Part shown: positions 42,501 to 55,204 of the stretch, one piece after another
How positions within the stretch are numbered: the stretch's first letter is position 1
How the letters are laid out: each line of letters begins with the position of its first letter
NCBI RefSeq assembly: GCF_001039355.2
Contig: NW_019775491.1
Span: 248,001 to 312,000 of the forward strand
Reading direction: 5' to 3'
Source of the DNA: Lingula anatina
Taxonomy: Eukaryota; Brachiopoda; Lingulata; Lingulida; Lingulidae
Length of the DNA stretch: 64,000 nt
Translations under genes and position numbers: made by a program
Notes under the pieces: generated by a model
What the model saw: only the letters and a program-made list of their open reading frames with translations
Told to the model about the DNA's origin: nothing
Databases searched by the model: none

Positions 42501-45500
42501 AACCAGTCTTTTCTTATTTTGTTTTCTCATAGGTTTTATTTTAATTCTGACCGAAGACGAAATAACTAGAGTCATAAGTAGAATGATTCTGTTGGGGCAG
42601 TCATGTATCTGAAAAAAATGAGAACTGATGAATATCAGTAGTAGCGAACGATTTTTTTTTCGATTCATAAATAAATCCGCACATGTATTTTGCTTAAAGA
42701 ACGCCATCTTCCAATATTGTTAAACATCACGTCTATATCGAATAACCTAGTGGAATTGGCAGGTTCGAGGGGTGAACGCTAATTTCGTTGTTGCTTCCTT
42801 TATAAACACATATCGTGGTTCATTCATACGACAACAAAAAGAGTCACACTTCCTTTGAAGTGTGTGTTTGTGTCGGTATGGATCGGTCAGTTTTTCTACT
42901 CACTGACACCATTGATTTCAAGTGTGAAGTGTCAGAGATTACGGGTTGTTTTTAATCAAGTCGCACTGTGTCTACACACAGGTTACTTCGGCGTCTTTAA
43001 TTATAGAAGAGACCCCATAATAAAAATGACAAATCACTTTTTAGTCAACAAAATAAAGGTATGGGTTGTCATTTGTGGAGGCAAAACTGAGGAGGAACGC
43101 GGCTGACTTTGTCTTTGGTCATGTCACGAAAATAGCAGGACACAAAATGTGCTCACAGAAAACAGAGTAACATAAATAAATGATTTTGACAAATTGTGCA
43201 AAGCGAACTTGAAGGAACATTATTTTATAAAACTTGCTACTGATATTAAACGGTTTTTCGTGAGACACTAATAAGTCTAATAAAGCTAAAAATAAAACAG
43301 TGCACTAAATAGATGTAACATAACACTCAAACATAACATGCCCCTGATCCCTCAAATCGTACTTAAACCATTCTTCATTTTGAATGGAGACAAAAATAGA
43401 AATTGTAATTTTATGCTAAAGAAGAAAATGCACATTATTGAGTAATACCAACTCAGAACACTACGACGTTTCCCACCATAAAGTATGAATGGAAATGTGC
43501 CATTAAGAAAAATTCCGGCACGGTTGTCACGGATTTTAGAAAAATATGTGAAGCCCGCTAATACACAATAATATATGCTGCACCTTAACAGCAAGATACT
43601 AAACAGCTGAGGGCTAGGAATGCTCCTACTGCTCGTGGTACAGGTAACAGCGCTAACAACACTTAACAACATTAAACAAGAGTCAGGGCGGCAACAACTT
43701 AACATCCGCTAGGTTCAAAACGTCACCATGGAAACCAAAGTGACAACATACTCAGCAGACATGGATATTTGGCTGCAGTTTACTATAAACGGGTGGGTAA
43801 AACACCCCTTAGAAACACTACCAGTGACACCGGATACACACTCAAGACTTACACATTGAAATAAATATAAACATTTTCCTAAAAAAAACTTCGCAGAAAG
43901 ACTCGGGATATCGTGCATTTATACAAATGTTAAAACGTAACTTTTTGGCTAGATGCAGACTTGGTTATAATCGATTTTCAACATGTTTATTTAAACTATT
44001 GGGAAGACTGGACCCACTGTTTAAAAGTTAAAGACGTAACATGCAACTTTCGCCATAGCACTTTTTTACATTTGACACTTTTAAGTGTGTAAAAACAGTG
44101 CCGATAGAAATACACCGTAAAAAGAAAAAAACTTTCATTGAGTGAAATTTTTTAAACAGTTTCAAAAGCATTACACTGGTAGAAGAAGAAACCTTTCATT
44201 TTGAATGAAACTTAAGTTATGCCTTTTGCCCTAATACTGTCAGTTTAGAACCGAATCTAGGGTGCAAAGCTTACTACGTAATCAGGTGGCGCTGTTACCT
44301 ATGATAAGGATTATTAATACAAATGTCAAAGTATCTGAAGAGTTTTATCATCTATGAGTAGAATGATGAACTGGAAGTGTCAGTTTATGTCACAATTCAA
44401 ATCTTATTAATTAATCTTTAACCGTATCACAATACAAGTAGATGTATATATTGTCACTGTGTTGTCAACGAGTACAAAATTTTGTGGGTGAAGCGATAAG
44501 GTGCCCGCTTTCCCTTATCCAGACATTTCACGGGTTTTTGATAAGTTCGGAATTTGTTAAGATTCCACAGTCAGGTGACACAGTCGATTGGAACATGACA
44601 TTATTAACAAGCGATGTTCTTGTGGCTTCACGCCGGTACGTAAAAGTCAGACATTTAGAACAGCGTCTCCCCATGTCCGATTTGGATATTCCTGCACAAG
44701 GAAACAAGGGGAGGATGGTGCATTGTTACGAAAGGTATAAAGCTCATTATCTTACTAGATAACCTATTTCAAGACACCATTTCATTTGTTTATTAATGCA
44801 ACAGGAAAGATTAAGGTAAATCCCCTTTCGTGTCACGATTTAACAGGTTGATTAAATAAAACAGAACTGACGAAGGACGTGCCATGCAGGAAGAATTTTT
44901 TTTTCAAATAACCTTGTTCAGAGAATAATTTCTGGATATCTGGATTTTATGACCGGTTTGTTATCGTACGAATAGTAATGCTAATCGATAAATGGGTTTA
45001 TATGGTGAAAATCTCGGTGTATGATTTAACCAAATAAGATCAAAGCCCTGCGTATTTCTATGGAAACGCGTCGTTTAATCGTTTAAAGACGAACAGTGAT
45101 TTTTTTCAATGAAAAAATTCTAACAAATCTCTACCTTTTACTATTTCAAGTTACTTTTTTCTTAGTGCGATACTACTGAAGTACGGTTCAGTTATATATA
45201 CATATATTTGTGTGGACAATTAAATTGTGTGAATGAATTCTTGACTCGGAACCATGAATTACAGCGCAGGCGCATTTCGGAGCTACTGTTTAGGATTCAA
45301 AATTACAATGTAAAAACTGTTCGGTTACATAAGCTGTGAATATTTGAATTTGGCTTGAATTTCAGAGGTGAGTTACCTTATTATCTTTTAAAATTGTTTT
45401 AAAGACGTTTTCCCCGAACTTTCAAAAATACAATGATGATGTAAAGATTTCAAACGGTTATCTTTTTCCCTATCACCCACACACAACACGCTGAAATCGG

Positions 45501-47477
45501 TCGGTCCTGTTTTACGTTTGATTACGAGTCGGAAATTTCCATTAGGCGTTTTATTTATGTTATGATAATGGTAGCAAATGAATAGAACGGCCACCACTAA
45601 TGAGTGCAGGAATTTCAAATACATAAAGAGATGACGAAATCGAACTTCCGAAGTCAAAACTGTCCGATTACTAAATAGTGTGATTCAGTTGTTTCCTCTT
45701 CATTTGAAGCAGACGAACACAAAAAGACCGCCAATCACTTTATAGTGCTGAGATCTGACGGCGCAGCTTCAGGTAGGTAAATAACACACTGTGATTGATA
45801 GCTGCATGTCTACAGCTTCCAGTAACGTTAAGTTACCACGACATTTTAAAGGGTGATATGCCATTGTAGTATCTGATGAAACGCCTTGCAAGCATTTCCG
45901 AACTACTAAACCTTACCTTTTCATTTTCAATTCTTGGTTAATTATAGTAACAAGTCACATATAACAGGCACGCCGGATATGACAGAAATGCGATCTTCAT
46001 TGACAGTTTCGTTCTTTAGTGGACGCGCGTGTTTTATGGCCACTACTGGAATGTAAAGTCTATCAAATTGTCGCAAGCATTGGGGGTGGTCTCAGACGCA
46101 CTCTTAGTCAAGGATGTCTTATATTATTAGCTCTGAATGCATAATGAATTGAGAGAAATATTTTGTCTTAAAGAAACGTGGCCATACCTGTGACTTGTGG
46201 TTGCATTAATCGCATTAATTGGTGAAAGAATTAAGGAAGTTAACTTAATTCAGGTGTCAACGCGCCCCCAAACGGTCTGACTGAAGAAAACAGGTGACAA
46301 CTTAACTTTGTCATTAAATTTGGTCAATATTAACACTTCTTCAAAACGAAAGATTGGAAAACGAAACTGATCGTGCATATATATATGCATTTTAAATCTT
46401 CATTTCGGTTTTCGATAAATGTTTAATAACCCTCTGTATTGGACGGGAATACCTGCGTGTCTCAGTAAAATACTGCTGATAAAATGTAATGAACTCTAGG
46501 ATATCAAGCCTCTTAATTATTTCTTACTTAGCTTTATTTAAACATTACTTTATTCGTATTCGTTTGCCTGTCGTGGCGGATAAGAAGTAGCAGGCAAGAC
46601 TATCAAAGTTTGGAAAACATTTAAAAGACATTCACGGAAAGTAAATGATAAAATACTTCATACACTGAATGTTTTGAAAACATGCCACAGTTGTACTGCG
46701 AGTCCCGGACCCATGGTTTGTTTACTTCCAGTGCATATCAAGCAACGTTCGGTGTGGCAAGGACATGAAAAAAGATTTAATCTAGCGTAATTGATAATTG
46801 TATGTCATTTTCTAACGCTTTGTAAGCGTTGCTTCATTATGGCACAGTTGATTTGAGATGCTACTCGTTCTTTCACTTCATAAAGCTGGGATCAGCGACG
46901 AGGTGGAGCTCTCAAACCGACAGCAGTGACTCACAAAGAAAGCGGCACCCGGTTTGTAATAGTAGAGTGAACGGGTGACAAATTAGGATAATATTATGTT
47001 ATTACTACACTTTATTACATATTTAGTTCCTAAATAAGCACAACAAGGTCCAGGTCGCACTATTCGCAAATGCCGAAATTTACAGAAAAGAGTTCAATGT
47101 TTAGATTGATAATCAGACAAACTCGACCTGCAGTGCGTTTCTATAGTTCAGGTGAGCACTGTAAACACCCCTGGCAAAGGTTCGGTCACTTGCAACAAAC
47201 CCCTTCCCCATAGGCCTCCACGTGCAATAACTCGCACATACAACACGCTCCTGCGGAACCCTGCTCTCTGGTTCCACACCTGCATGTCACGTGACTGCCC
47301 AAAAATGCCCACCTTTTAGGTAATTGAAACAAGAAACGTCAACAAATTTTCTGCTTTTCCGAGCACGATTAGAGTCCAACAGTCTGATTTGAGCTCGCAG
47401 ACAGCTGCATAATTTCGTAGATTCACCGGAACGCATTCTTAAACATCGTTGTTATTGAAGTCACAATTATCCGTTTG
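39538..47477. other. gene-poor, CpG-bearing intergenic DNA
   Basis: No coding exon is convincing on either strand. The longest open frames (about 100-117 codons, for example 43352-43705 minus and 44442-44762 plus) have no familiar motifs and no supporting splice context. The region may carry regulatory elements for the FGF gene to the right; this rests on position and CpG content only. Confidence 0.4.
41586..41680. repeat. 47-bp A-rich tandem repeat, two units
   Basis: aataagataaaataaaataa begins at 41586 and again at 41633, each followed by aaagaaaggaaat. Low-complexity slippage product. Confidence 0.85.
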
Positions 47478-47966
47478 CTAGCTGATTGTCCCCATTTCAT
47501 CAAAAGCTTGACTCATTCTATATTTGATTTTCCGTGCGAATTTCTCCATAGATTTAATTTCTTTTTCACCATGGTCAATTGAAATTGTTTCTTTTGGTTT
47601 ACGTTGTACCTTGCGCCGGTAAAGCACCCAAACTGGCTGTGTCAACAAACCATCAGACACTGATCCCCCGTGGGAAGGCGGCTGACGGCAGGGGCCAATT
47701 AAGGCAGTAGCCCCCCGTCCACAAACAGTCTGGGCTCTCATCCCGCGAGGCGCTGCCTGGCACGGGGCATCGATCCCCGGGCCAGATCGATAGACTCGGG
47801 GAAAACACAGCGGATCAGTTACACTCCAATAGCTATCCCGTGTTTCTACAGTATATTTAAAAACAATGGTCGACCCCCGGCCAGCCCCATCCATCATCAC
47901 ACCCTCGTTATTAATAGTCGACACGCTTACATTACCCCCATCATTAATTAAAATATGATTATGCAA
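47478..47966 (-). CDS. unrecognised 162-codon open frame, doubtful
   Basis: An open frame of 162 codons on the minus strand, unusual for this AT-rich intergenic DNA. Its middle part is unusually GC-rich (47640-47900) and reads like translated non-coding or repeat DNA. The last ~50 residues are Lys/Glu-rich and look more protein-like (RKPKETISIDHGEKEIK, then KYRMSQAFDEMG before the stop). A possible acceptor (ttgacacag) precedes that part at about 47647, so a genuine exon might be only the C-terminal portion. I recognise no family. Confidence 0.2.
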   Translation of the reverse strand: MHNHILINDGGNVSVSTINNEGVMMDGAGRGSTIVFKYTVETRDSYWSVTDPLCFPRVYRSGPGIDAPCQAAPRGMRAQTVCGRGATALIGPCRQPPSHGGSVSDGLLTQPVWVLYRRKVQRKPKETISIDHGEKEIKSMEKFARKIKYRMSQAFDEMGTIS

Positions 47967-50900
47967 TTGGAAACTCTTTTAAATTTAACGACAAGAGACC
48001 CAGGGCCTCTAATATTCCCATCACAATACAGTGCAAGACTGCGACAAATATTTGCGGTCACCGATTTACAGTTTCTCAATTACGGGAAAAAGCCACGTAT
48101 GATTGACAAGAGAGTGCGAGTTAAAAAGTATAAAGCCCAGACAACGGAGACAGCACTGGTTGCGTCAATAAGCAATTAACGTACGTTGTCGATTTTTTTT
48201 CAGATTTCACAAAGGAATGTGCAATGATAAAGTTTTACTTCGAGTCATGGTGATCTTACCACGTGTTTGCGTGTGTGACACTTTTACATCCTGCTTTTTT
48301 AAAAGCACCCTCAAATCAGTGGTTCGCAGACGACAGTCGCAGGGTCCTCCTTTATCCAGTCACTATAAGCACCTCAGCGGCTTGGGGTACAAGTCTGACT
48401 GAGTGTCGAGATCTTGACAATCAGCGGTTAAAGAATTTTGCGGGTTTCCTGTACTAATCATTGAAGATTCCACTTCTCACACCCACACGTCGCAGAAAAA
48501 CGCATATAGCTGGATGTCCTTCGTCTGTCAAAACAATTGGCATAACTCATGGATTGTTCTACAGGGACCAAGGGACAGCGTCATGCACTTAAGGTAAGAT
48601 TGACGATAATATTTCACCTTCATTCTGGCATCAAGTGTGCCTAGTAGTTAATCCCGCTCTGCCAAGAGTGGCGAAGTATTTGAACGAAGATTTTACCACA
48701 CTTGAAGGGCGACAACAAGAAATCCATTTGCGTAAGCCACGGTTTTACACCGTCAAAAGTAATTACCAATATCTGTCTTTACTGCCCCATATCGAATGAT
48801 ATTAATTTGAATTTGATTGACCCTTAGAGATAGAGCCATGACGAAGTTTCGAACAACTAATCTCTTAACTTCATATGTAGAATCGTAAATAACGCTCTGA
48901 CGTGACTACTATAAAACCGGGGATAAAACCTCTCCAATGGCGTTACTAGATCAAGTAAAAGACAACGACACTAGCTATCAACCCTGGGTGACCCGTGTTC
49001 AACGGCTGATATTTACCATTGGGAGGTTTACATTGCGTACTATATCTTTCTCATTCTAACACGTTGTAACACTTCGGTAATGCGGTAGAGCTTCGACATG
49101 ATGATCAGTCTTCGTGACAGAAAAGCACATGGGTTGGGACCTAGTGTCGCTTTTGCTAAGTGACAGGGCTAAGTGGAGATAACTTAAAGAGATTTAGCTA
49201 TCCCCCACCCGGGCTGTCATTTTTTGTTGAAGTTTATGATAGGTTACATAAATACAGTACATACAATTTTTTTCCGGGTAGCAGGTTAGCACGGTCTACC
49301 AGGGATGTTCACACTGGAGTAAAGATAAGTTTGAGTGCTGTTAGTGAGGAACTTTTCTTCTTAGATACCGAGATATTGGGGTAAAAATAATTCAAAGTTT
49401 AGCCGTTGTTTAGATAAATTGTTATTGTAATTTTGTATTTATTTGTGTTGTCAGGATAATTGTTTGTTCTTCAAATTCTATATTGGTTATATTATTGCCG
49501 GTTTTGCTTTTTTCGATTCTACTTTTTTATGTCTTTGTTGAAATTTTTAGTCTGGTAAAAGATCAGCGATGCCATGGTTCGCTCTCACATACATACACAG
49601 ACACATTCATCACAAATGCAAACGAAATAAAGGTAAAACAACCATTGAATTAAAGTGCTATTAACATTGATCCGAATACGCCTTTGGCTTCTCTAAATTA
49701 TTTATACCAATAAATCTAAATGTGGCACATTTCCAAACCAAAAACGAAGAAAATAGGTAAAACGTAAATAAAATTAACTCTATATGACAAAGGTAATGGC
49801 CTGGATAAAATTGACCGTCTACAGAGTCCTGTAACAGTAACATATTGGTTTATCTGAAAGCTGGATTTTTCCACATTTCGTGTTTATCTTGCTGTTGAGA
49901 TAAGCCCAAGGGAACGAGTAGTTATGAACAGTTTATGTAATCCTCTACACGTTGACCGAGAGAAAAGGTATAGGTAATAGCAATGTAGGAACAATCAGGC
50001 TTAGGCATCACATCGATATGGTCTTCATTATTGTAGACCGAACATGGTATCCGTAAACTTCAGCGAAAACCTTTCACACCGGCCAATGCACACAATTAGC
50101 CAAAGCAAGATTAGAAGTTAATTAAATATTTTAATCAGAACTTGAGAAAAACTTTTCCGATACGTCGATAGGTGTTTTCTTCACGAGAGCCCGCCCTTCT
50201 AACGATTTTCAATCCCCTTTACAGTGAGACGTGCGATCGCTGGTATTATCGGATACGCACTCGCTATTATACAGTATTGGCGATAGAGCGGTAATTATAA
50301 AAGACAAGTGTCTGATTTATGTGGGTACCTATTAGAGTATTCTCAAGACTCCCGTTTGCACACTATAAGAATGAGGAAATGGCCTCGGATATTCGTGGGG
50401 GGAAAAATTGCAATGAATTCCTGGAAACATATTTTGTCCAGACAGATTTTGTTAACGCGCAAATGCCTAGAGGAAAGAAATGAACGGTAGTTATGTATAA
50501 GTATCAATCATTATAGTATCTAGAGTACAATTACCTCACAGATTCAAGTGACTTTGATAGCCATTGAGGAAGGTTGACATTTACATGTTTCAGAGAGCAA
50601 AGGAGCAGTTGTGCGTTTGCGATTGTTTTTTGTAATTTGTTCTCCCTCGAGAGGCGGGGATTTAGTTGAACAGACTTTCCATCCTCCCACCTCATTCTAT
50701 ACATAGCTTACAAGCATGTTAAGTATGTTCGCATTGTGATATTGCAAAAAAGAAGTATTACAAATCGGAAATATTTTTGTTCTTAAGATACACTTAAAAT
50801 GATGGTTTCGTTATTCAATGTCAGGTTCGTGTTGGCGGCAATCACCGCCCAAAGGTTCATAAGTAAACAACTTTTTTTATTAATCACCAAAACAAAAGAT

Positions 50901-51078
50901 GTTGATTTCTTACTCAGAGTAACCAAAATTGGTATCAGTACACAGACAACATCAATTTCGTGATGAGTAACGTAAAACAGGCTCACATTTAAACATCATT
51001 TAATGTCACGTTCTGCATCCTCGCGAGAGACAAGCCTATTTTTGAGGTTAAAATTTCGCCAGTTATTGTGGGCACCAG

Positions 51079-51086
51079 TGACGTCA
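51079..51086. promoter_or_regulatory. perfect CRE octamer
   Basis: TGACGTCA palindrome followed three bases on by a SOX-like attctttgt. A second perfect TGACGTCA lies at 63766-63773. Single octamers occur by chance, so function is unproven. Confidence 0.25.
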
Positions 51087-52139
51087 CAATTCTTTGTTTT
51101 CCATGTTGTCACGATATCTGATTGATTTCGGTGTTTTGTCGACGCCTAAGTCCTATATTGCGGTAGGAGATTCACCTCTGTCCTTGGTTCAACTTAAAAC
51201 TTATTATAGCCACTGTTTACGAGACGCTTTCCTTGTCGTGGTGGTCTAGGTGGAGGTAAAATGAAGAATTCCAATAATTTGAAAAAAATTGAAAATTATA
51301 AACTTTAATTTTCCCCCAAAAGAGTTGTTTACTGATTTCGTTGAGTTCGAAATAGGAGGATTCTTTCTCGCATGTGAAATCAAGCGAACAACACTTTGAA
51401 CAGGAGTCAATAATTCCAAAGCAAAACATTCCGTTAATGTTCGATAAAAACGATAAAAAGGAGAGCCTCATGTTTCCTCGCCGCTCACAACAGTATAAAC
51501 AGCGGATTCGAGTCACTATCAAAATGCTAGCGTGTAAATTGACTTTCTCTTTCACCTGATAAACTGCACCCAGTAAGAAATTTAAAATTAAAAAGTGAAA
51601 AAATCTTTTGAAATCGCACCTTCTTCGCGGTACGTTCTCTTCCTGGCCTCTCGGCAGGGGAGGATGGGTTCGTCTTCTTGCATTCCTCATCCCTTTTACC
51701 GGATCGTGTTTTATAATCACCCAGTTGATCCAATCTTGCTATACTAATTTAATTTAGAGTGTGAAATTTATGACTTTTAACCCGTCGAACCGGGGGACAG
51801 TTCATTTAGAACTGATAAGTGTGGTGCTCTTGACAGAGAGGAGACAAGCGCGCTGGGAGTGACAAAACCAACGGAGAAGAGTTATCTTTGTGATCGAAGT
51901 TTGACAACTGCTCTCTCCGGGTGCCGGGGTGATCAAATATGTAGAGGCATAAGTTCAGGGCGGAAAGCTCAAGCCAAGTGACCGATCAAATCGCATAAAT
52001 GAAATATGTATATTTTGCTATAAGAAATCCTCGGATGTTTTGACAAAAGTTGTTAGAGATAATGATAAAACAACCTAACAACCTATCCTTTTTTCGATTT
52101 TTTTTAAAGTTTATTCATTCACTGTTTGTTCATAGCCGG

Positions 52140-52205
52140 GTCGCGGTGGTTAAAGAGGCGCCTAGTTCAAGTAGGCGCGAGGGGGTCTGACCTCGACCCA
52201 ACCTC
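52140..52205 (+). other. tRNA-Ser/Leu-like relic
   Basis: gtcgcggtggttaaagaggc resembles the A-box end of a class II tRNA. It is followed by a perfect stem gcgccta/taggcgc around a 7-nt loop, and then a degraded B-box-like ctcgaccc. Acceptor-stem pairing is not evident, so this is a pseudogene or SINE head rather than an active tRNA. Confidence 0.25.
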
Positions 52206-55196
52206 GTTGACTGATTAGGCAGTTTATTAGCTCACCCCCTTGCCTTGCTTGATGTTTGTTGTCGGAAAATCCCGTTATATCAAACTATGTGATCAGAAGA
52301 AAACATCATTAAGAGATGGAGCTGCCACACTGAAAACATCGCCCCTGGGAAAACGGTACAACCGATCTTAAACAAGCAATAAAATGCTGTTTGTTACAAA
52401 TAAATTAAATCAATCTTATTATTGAAAATCAAACTATCCGAAAAGAGGCGTAGGGTGATCGTCTCCTGGATCTCATAAGGACATATATATATAGTATCCT
52501 GAGCCCATAAGACATAAAGCCCTCTCTTTTTAACCCCCGAAGGTAGCGTCGGCACCATGTGCATCTTGAGAGGCGCAGCGTGGGGTAACTCGGATTACCC
52601 TTCACCTACCTTATTTCAAACAAAAACAGAGAGCTCTTTACATTGAGTGTAATGTAAGTAAATTTTTATAAAGTTGTTAATTTTGTCAGCCACACTTGCC
52701 GGTGATTTACCTATGCGATTAGTGGCGCTGCCCTGTCACAGGAAGGGGGCGACGTGGCACCAAGGCCCACCGTGCCCCGCGAAACACTTTCACCTCTGGA
52801 AACGCGCGTCTGGCGGGACATTTACGGTATCTGTGGTCACGCTGAATTTGACAGACGTGCTGCTTTTGAAATTGTCAACAATTATCTATAATTTTCATGA
52901 ATTTGTCCCCTACTACATAACATTTTCCGTCGCACTTTCAAGTTCGCGAGCATACATTGAATAAATCACAACACGAGATAAGCCTGGGTGAGTAGGCAGA
53001 CACTTCCTCTTCCCATAGAGGAGAATGATTGATTTTGTGCGCGTGTACAAAAGTATTATAATATGTTCTCCTTGGGAAAATCGTCATAACACTTATATGT
53101 GGTCACCGCAAGGGTCAGGTTGACTCAAGTTTCAGCAAACACTTTAAGTATGCCACAAACAAGATTACTAGCTCTTCATCAGCCCAAGTAACAGACCTCT
53201 GCCTTTATGCAACCTGAGCCTTCTGTTTGATATTGTGATCGAACAAAAATCGGTAAAAGCCGGGAATTGTCGCCAGTTGACAGCTCGAAGACAACAACAT
53301 AATCCCCGTAAACCTGCAGGCTTTCACTACCAGCTAAACTCTTCTGGGCAATTTACGAAGAAATTCAGCGGCTTTAGCAGATCAATTGCCTGCTTAAAGC
53401 CTTGAAGCCTCGTCCAAGGTGCACTTGAAGAGATTTTGATAAAAAATTGGCGACTATGACCTGACGTTTCTTATCCTTCAAACAGGGATACTTTCCATTT
53501 TTTAAATGTCGTTTTATAGGGCTACATATCATTATGTTTTTTTTTAATTTGGATTTTTTTAAAAGAAACAAGAATGGGGAAACCTAGATATTTATTTTCC
53601 TTTGGACAGTACTCCATATGTACTTATTGATCAGTGTATAAATCAAGCTATCCTAAGTTTGACTTGGTGAGAAATGGTGCGTAGACCGGGGTCCGAGAAG
53701 TCGTGCCCCAGCGCACAGCCTGTTGAACCTTGCTATCAAAATCACCCTCAGAACACACCACCGTTTGCCTTCTGATAGAACCTGTCCACTTGAACGCACA
53801 ATCGCTCAACCTCGAAATTAACATGAAATTATTAAATGTGTAATAAGCCAAAAGCTGTTCATTTTGGACACGGGTCTTTTACGCCTGGTCAGTTAGTTTG
53901 TGATACGGGGTGATCGTTAGATTGCGTTTTATGCTGCACCGCCCTCACCTTTGATTACCGTGCCAAGTTTACGCTTGAAAACACGCTTACGTGATTGTAG
54001 GCATCGATGGAACGCTTTGCTGAAGCATATCAAAGCGTTCTGTCGTGTTGATCGAAAACTGTATTATTACATCATCCCTAAGAGACTCTATTTTGCGAAT
54101 CTCACTAATTGCCTCATCTTGTCTGTTGGAGGCTGTGATGCGCAAAGATGGCACCGTAGAGTGGCTCCATCTCACGGCAAAATTTCCCCATTGCCTCTAC
54201 GTTCTCCTTATTGATAGACGTTAAAATATATGTTCAATCAAGATCTGACTGCGTAAACATACGTGAGCACTATTTCAAATGGTCATCTCAATATCAATGA
54301 CTTCCATTCTATACCACATTCCTTCATTCCTCTTCTATTATAATCACTACCAATGCAATAGTCGGCGGGCTGAGAAATGTTCTATCGGATTTTTTTAATG
54401 TCATCGAATGTCCGGTAAACAGCTCGTGCCGTTATGAAAGGCAAAAATCGAGGTTGATAAGGTGTCCATCGCTACGACACCAATATAGGAAGGGCATGCA
54501 TTTTCCTTGGTCATTCTCTCTACTCTTTGACCCTAATCAATATCAGCCGATTACTCTTCTAATTGCTCTCAGCGTCCAACTTTCTGTAAATGATTCGATT
54601 TCATCCTAAAGTAAGTCTGTTCGTTCCTTACCTATTCATGTACTGAGTGTTAATTAACTCCACTAATTATTGACATTTTAATTTACTTCAAAAGTTGTTT
54701 GTGACGCCCTAAGTGTTACCCTGTGAAATCATCGGATTTCTGGGTGACCAGGCAGACCAGGGTCGTGCTACGAGGGTAAGCGCCTAAGCTTATAGGCAAT
54801 CATTACGGCTAATGAACTGTTCCCGTCGCGAACAATCGCATCACTGCGCCGATCGAAGTTTAATTAATGCATACATAAACAACTTTAAAATCTGATAATT
54901 TTCTAATATCGTTCACACGTCCACAACGCTCCATTTAGCCGATCCATAAAGATTTCGCTGTCATTAATACTACAGCTCATTAACTTAATCAAGTATTTAT
55001 GAAGTTTAACTTTTAATTTTGGCAAATCGGAAAGAGTTAATTAAAAGTAGTAACAGTAAGAATGCGGCAATTTTTAAGAGGTATGCATTGATTCGTTTTG
55101 CCAATAGATAAAAAGACGTATTGGTTGTAGTACACGTCAGAAACTACCATGCTTTCAGACTGTTCGGATCGCTACTGAGTCTATAATGGACTTAAA

Positions 55197-55204
55197 ATGG
55201 ACAG
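55197..55204 (+). CDS. candidate FGF first coding exon, alternative 1
   Basis: ATGGACAG followed by an ideal donor (gtaaga). Spliced to the exon at 57990 it keeps frame and gives a start MDRLFALLVLSLLVST, a convincing signal peptide. The phase (2) equals that of the first intron in vertebrate FGF8 genes. An out-of-frame ATG lies 11 bases upstream, which weakens the case. It competes with 57735-57754. Confidence 0.25.

Larger units (their letters stand above)
47967..55196. other. intergenic DNA upstream of the FGF gene
   Basis: CpG-bearing and without a supported gene. It includes a tRNA-like relic at about 52140-52205, a GC-richer patch at 52680-52800 and a perfect CRE octamer at 51079. A 167-codon minus-strand frame at 51217-51720 shows no protein-like features that I recognise. 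Probably part of the FGF regulatory region (inference). Confidence 0.4.

Noticed and set aside
51217-51720. 167-codon minus-strand frame
   Set aside because: No recognisable domain, biased toward Phe/Ser/Leu as in translated AT-rich DNA, and an equally open overlapping frame exists at 51527-51733.
52558-52586. Possible FGF first exon starting ATGTGCATCTTGAGAGGC
   Set aside because: Its donor leaves phase 1, which does not join in frame to the micro-exon at 57990.
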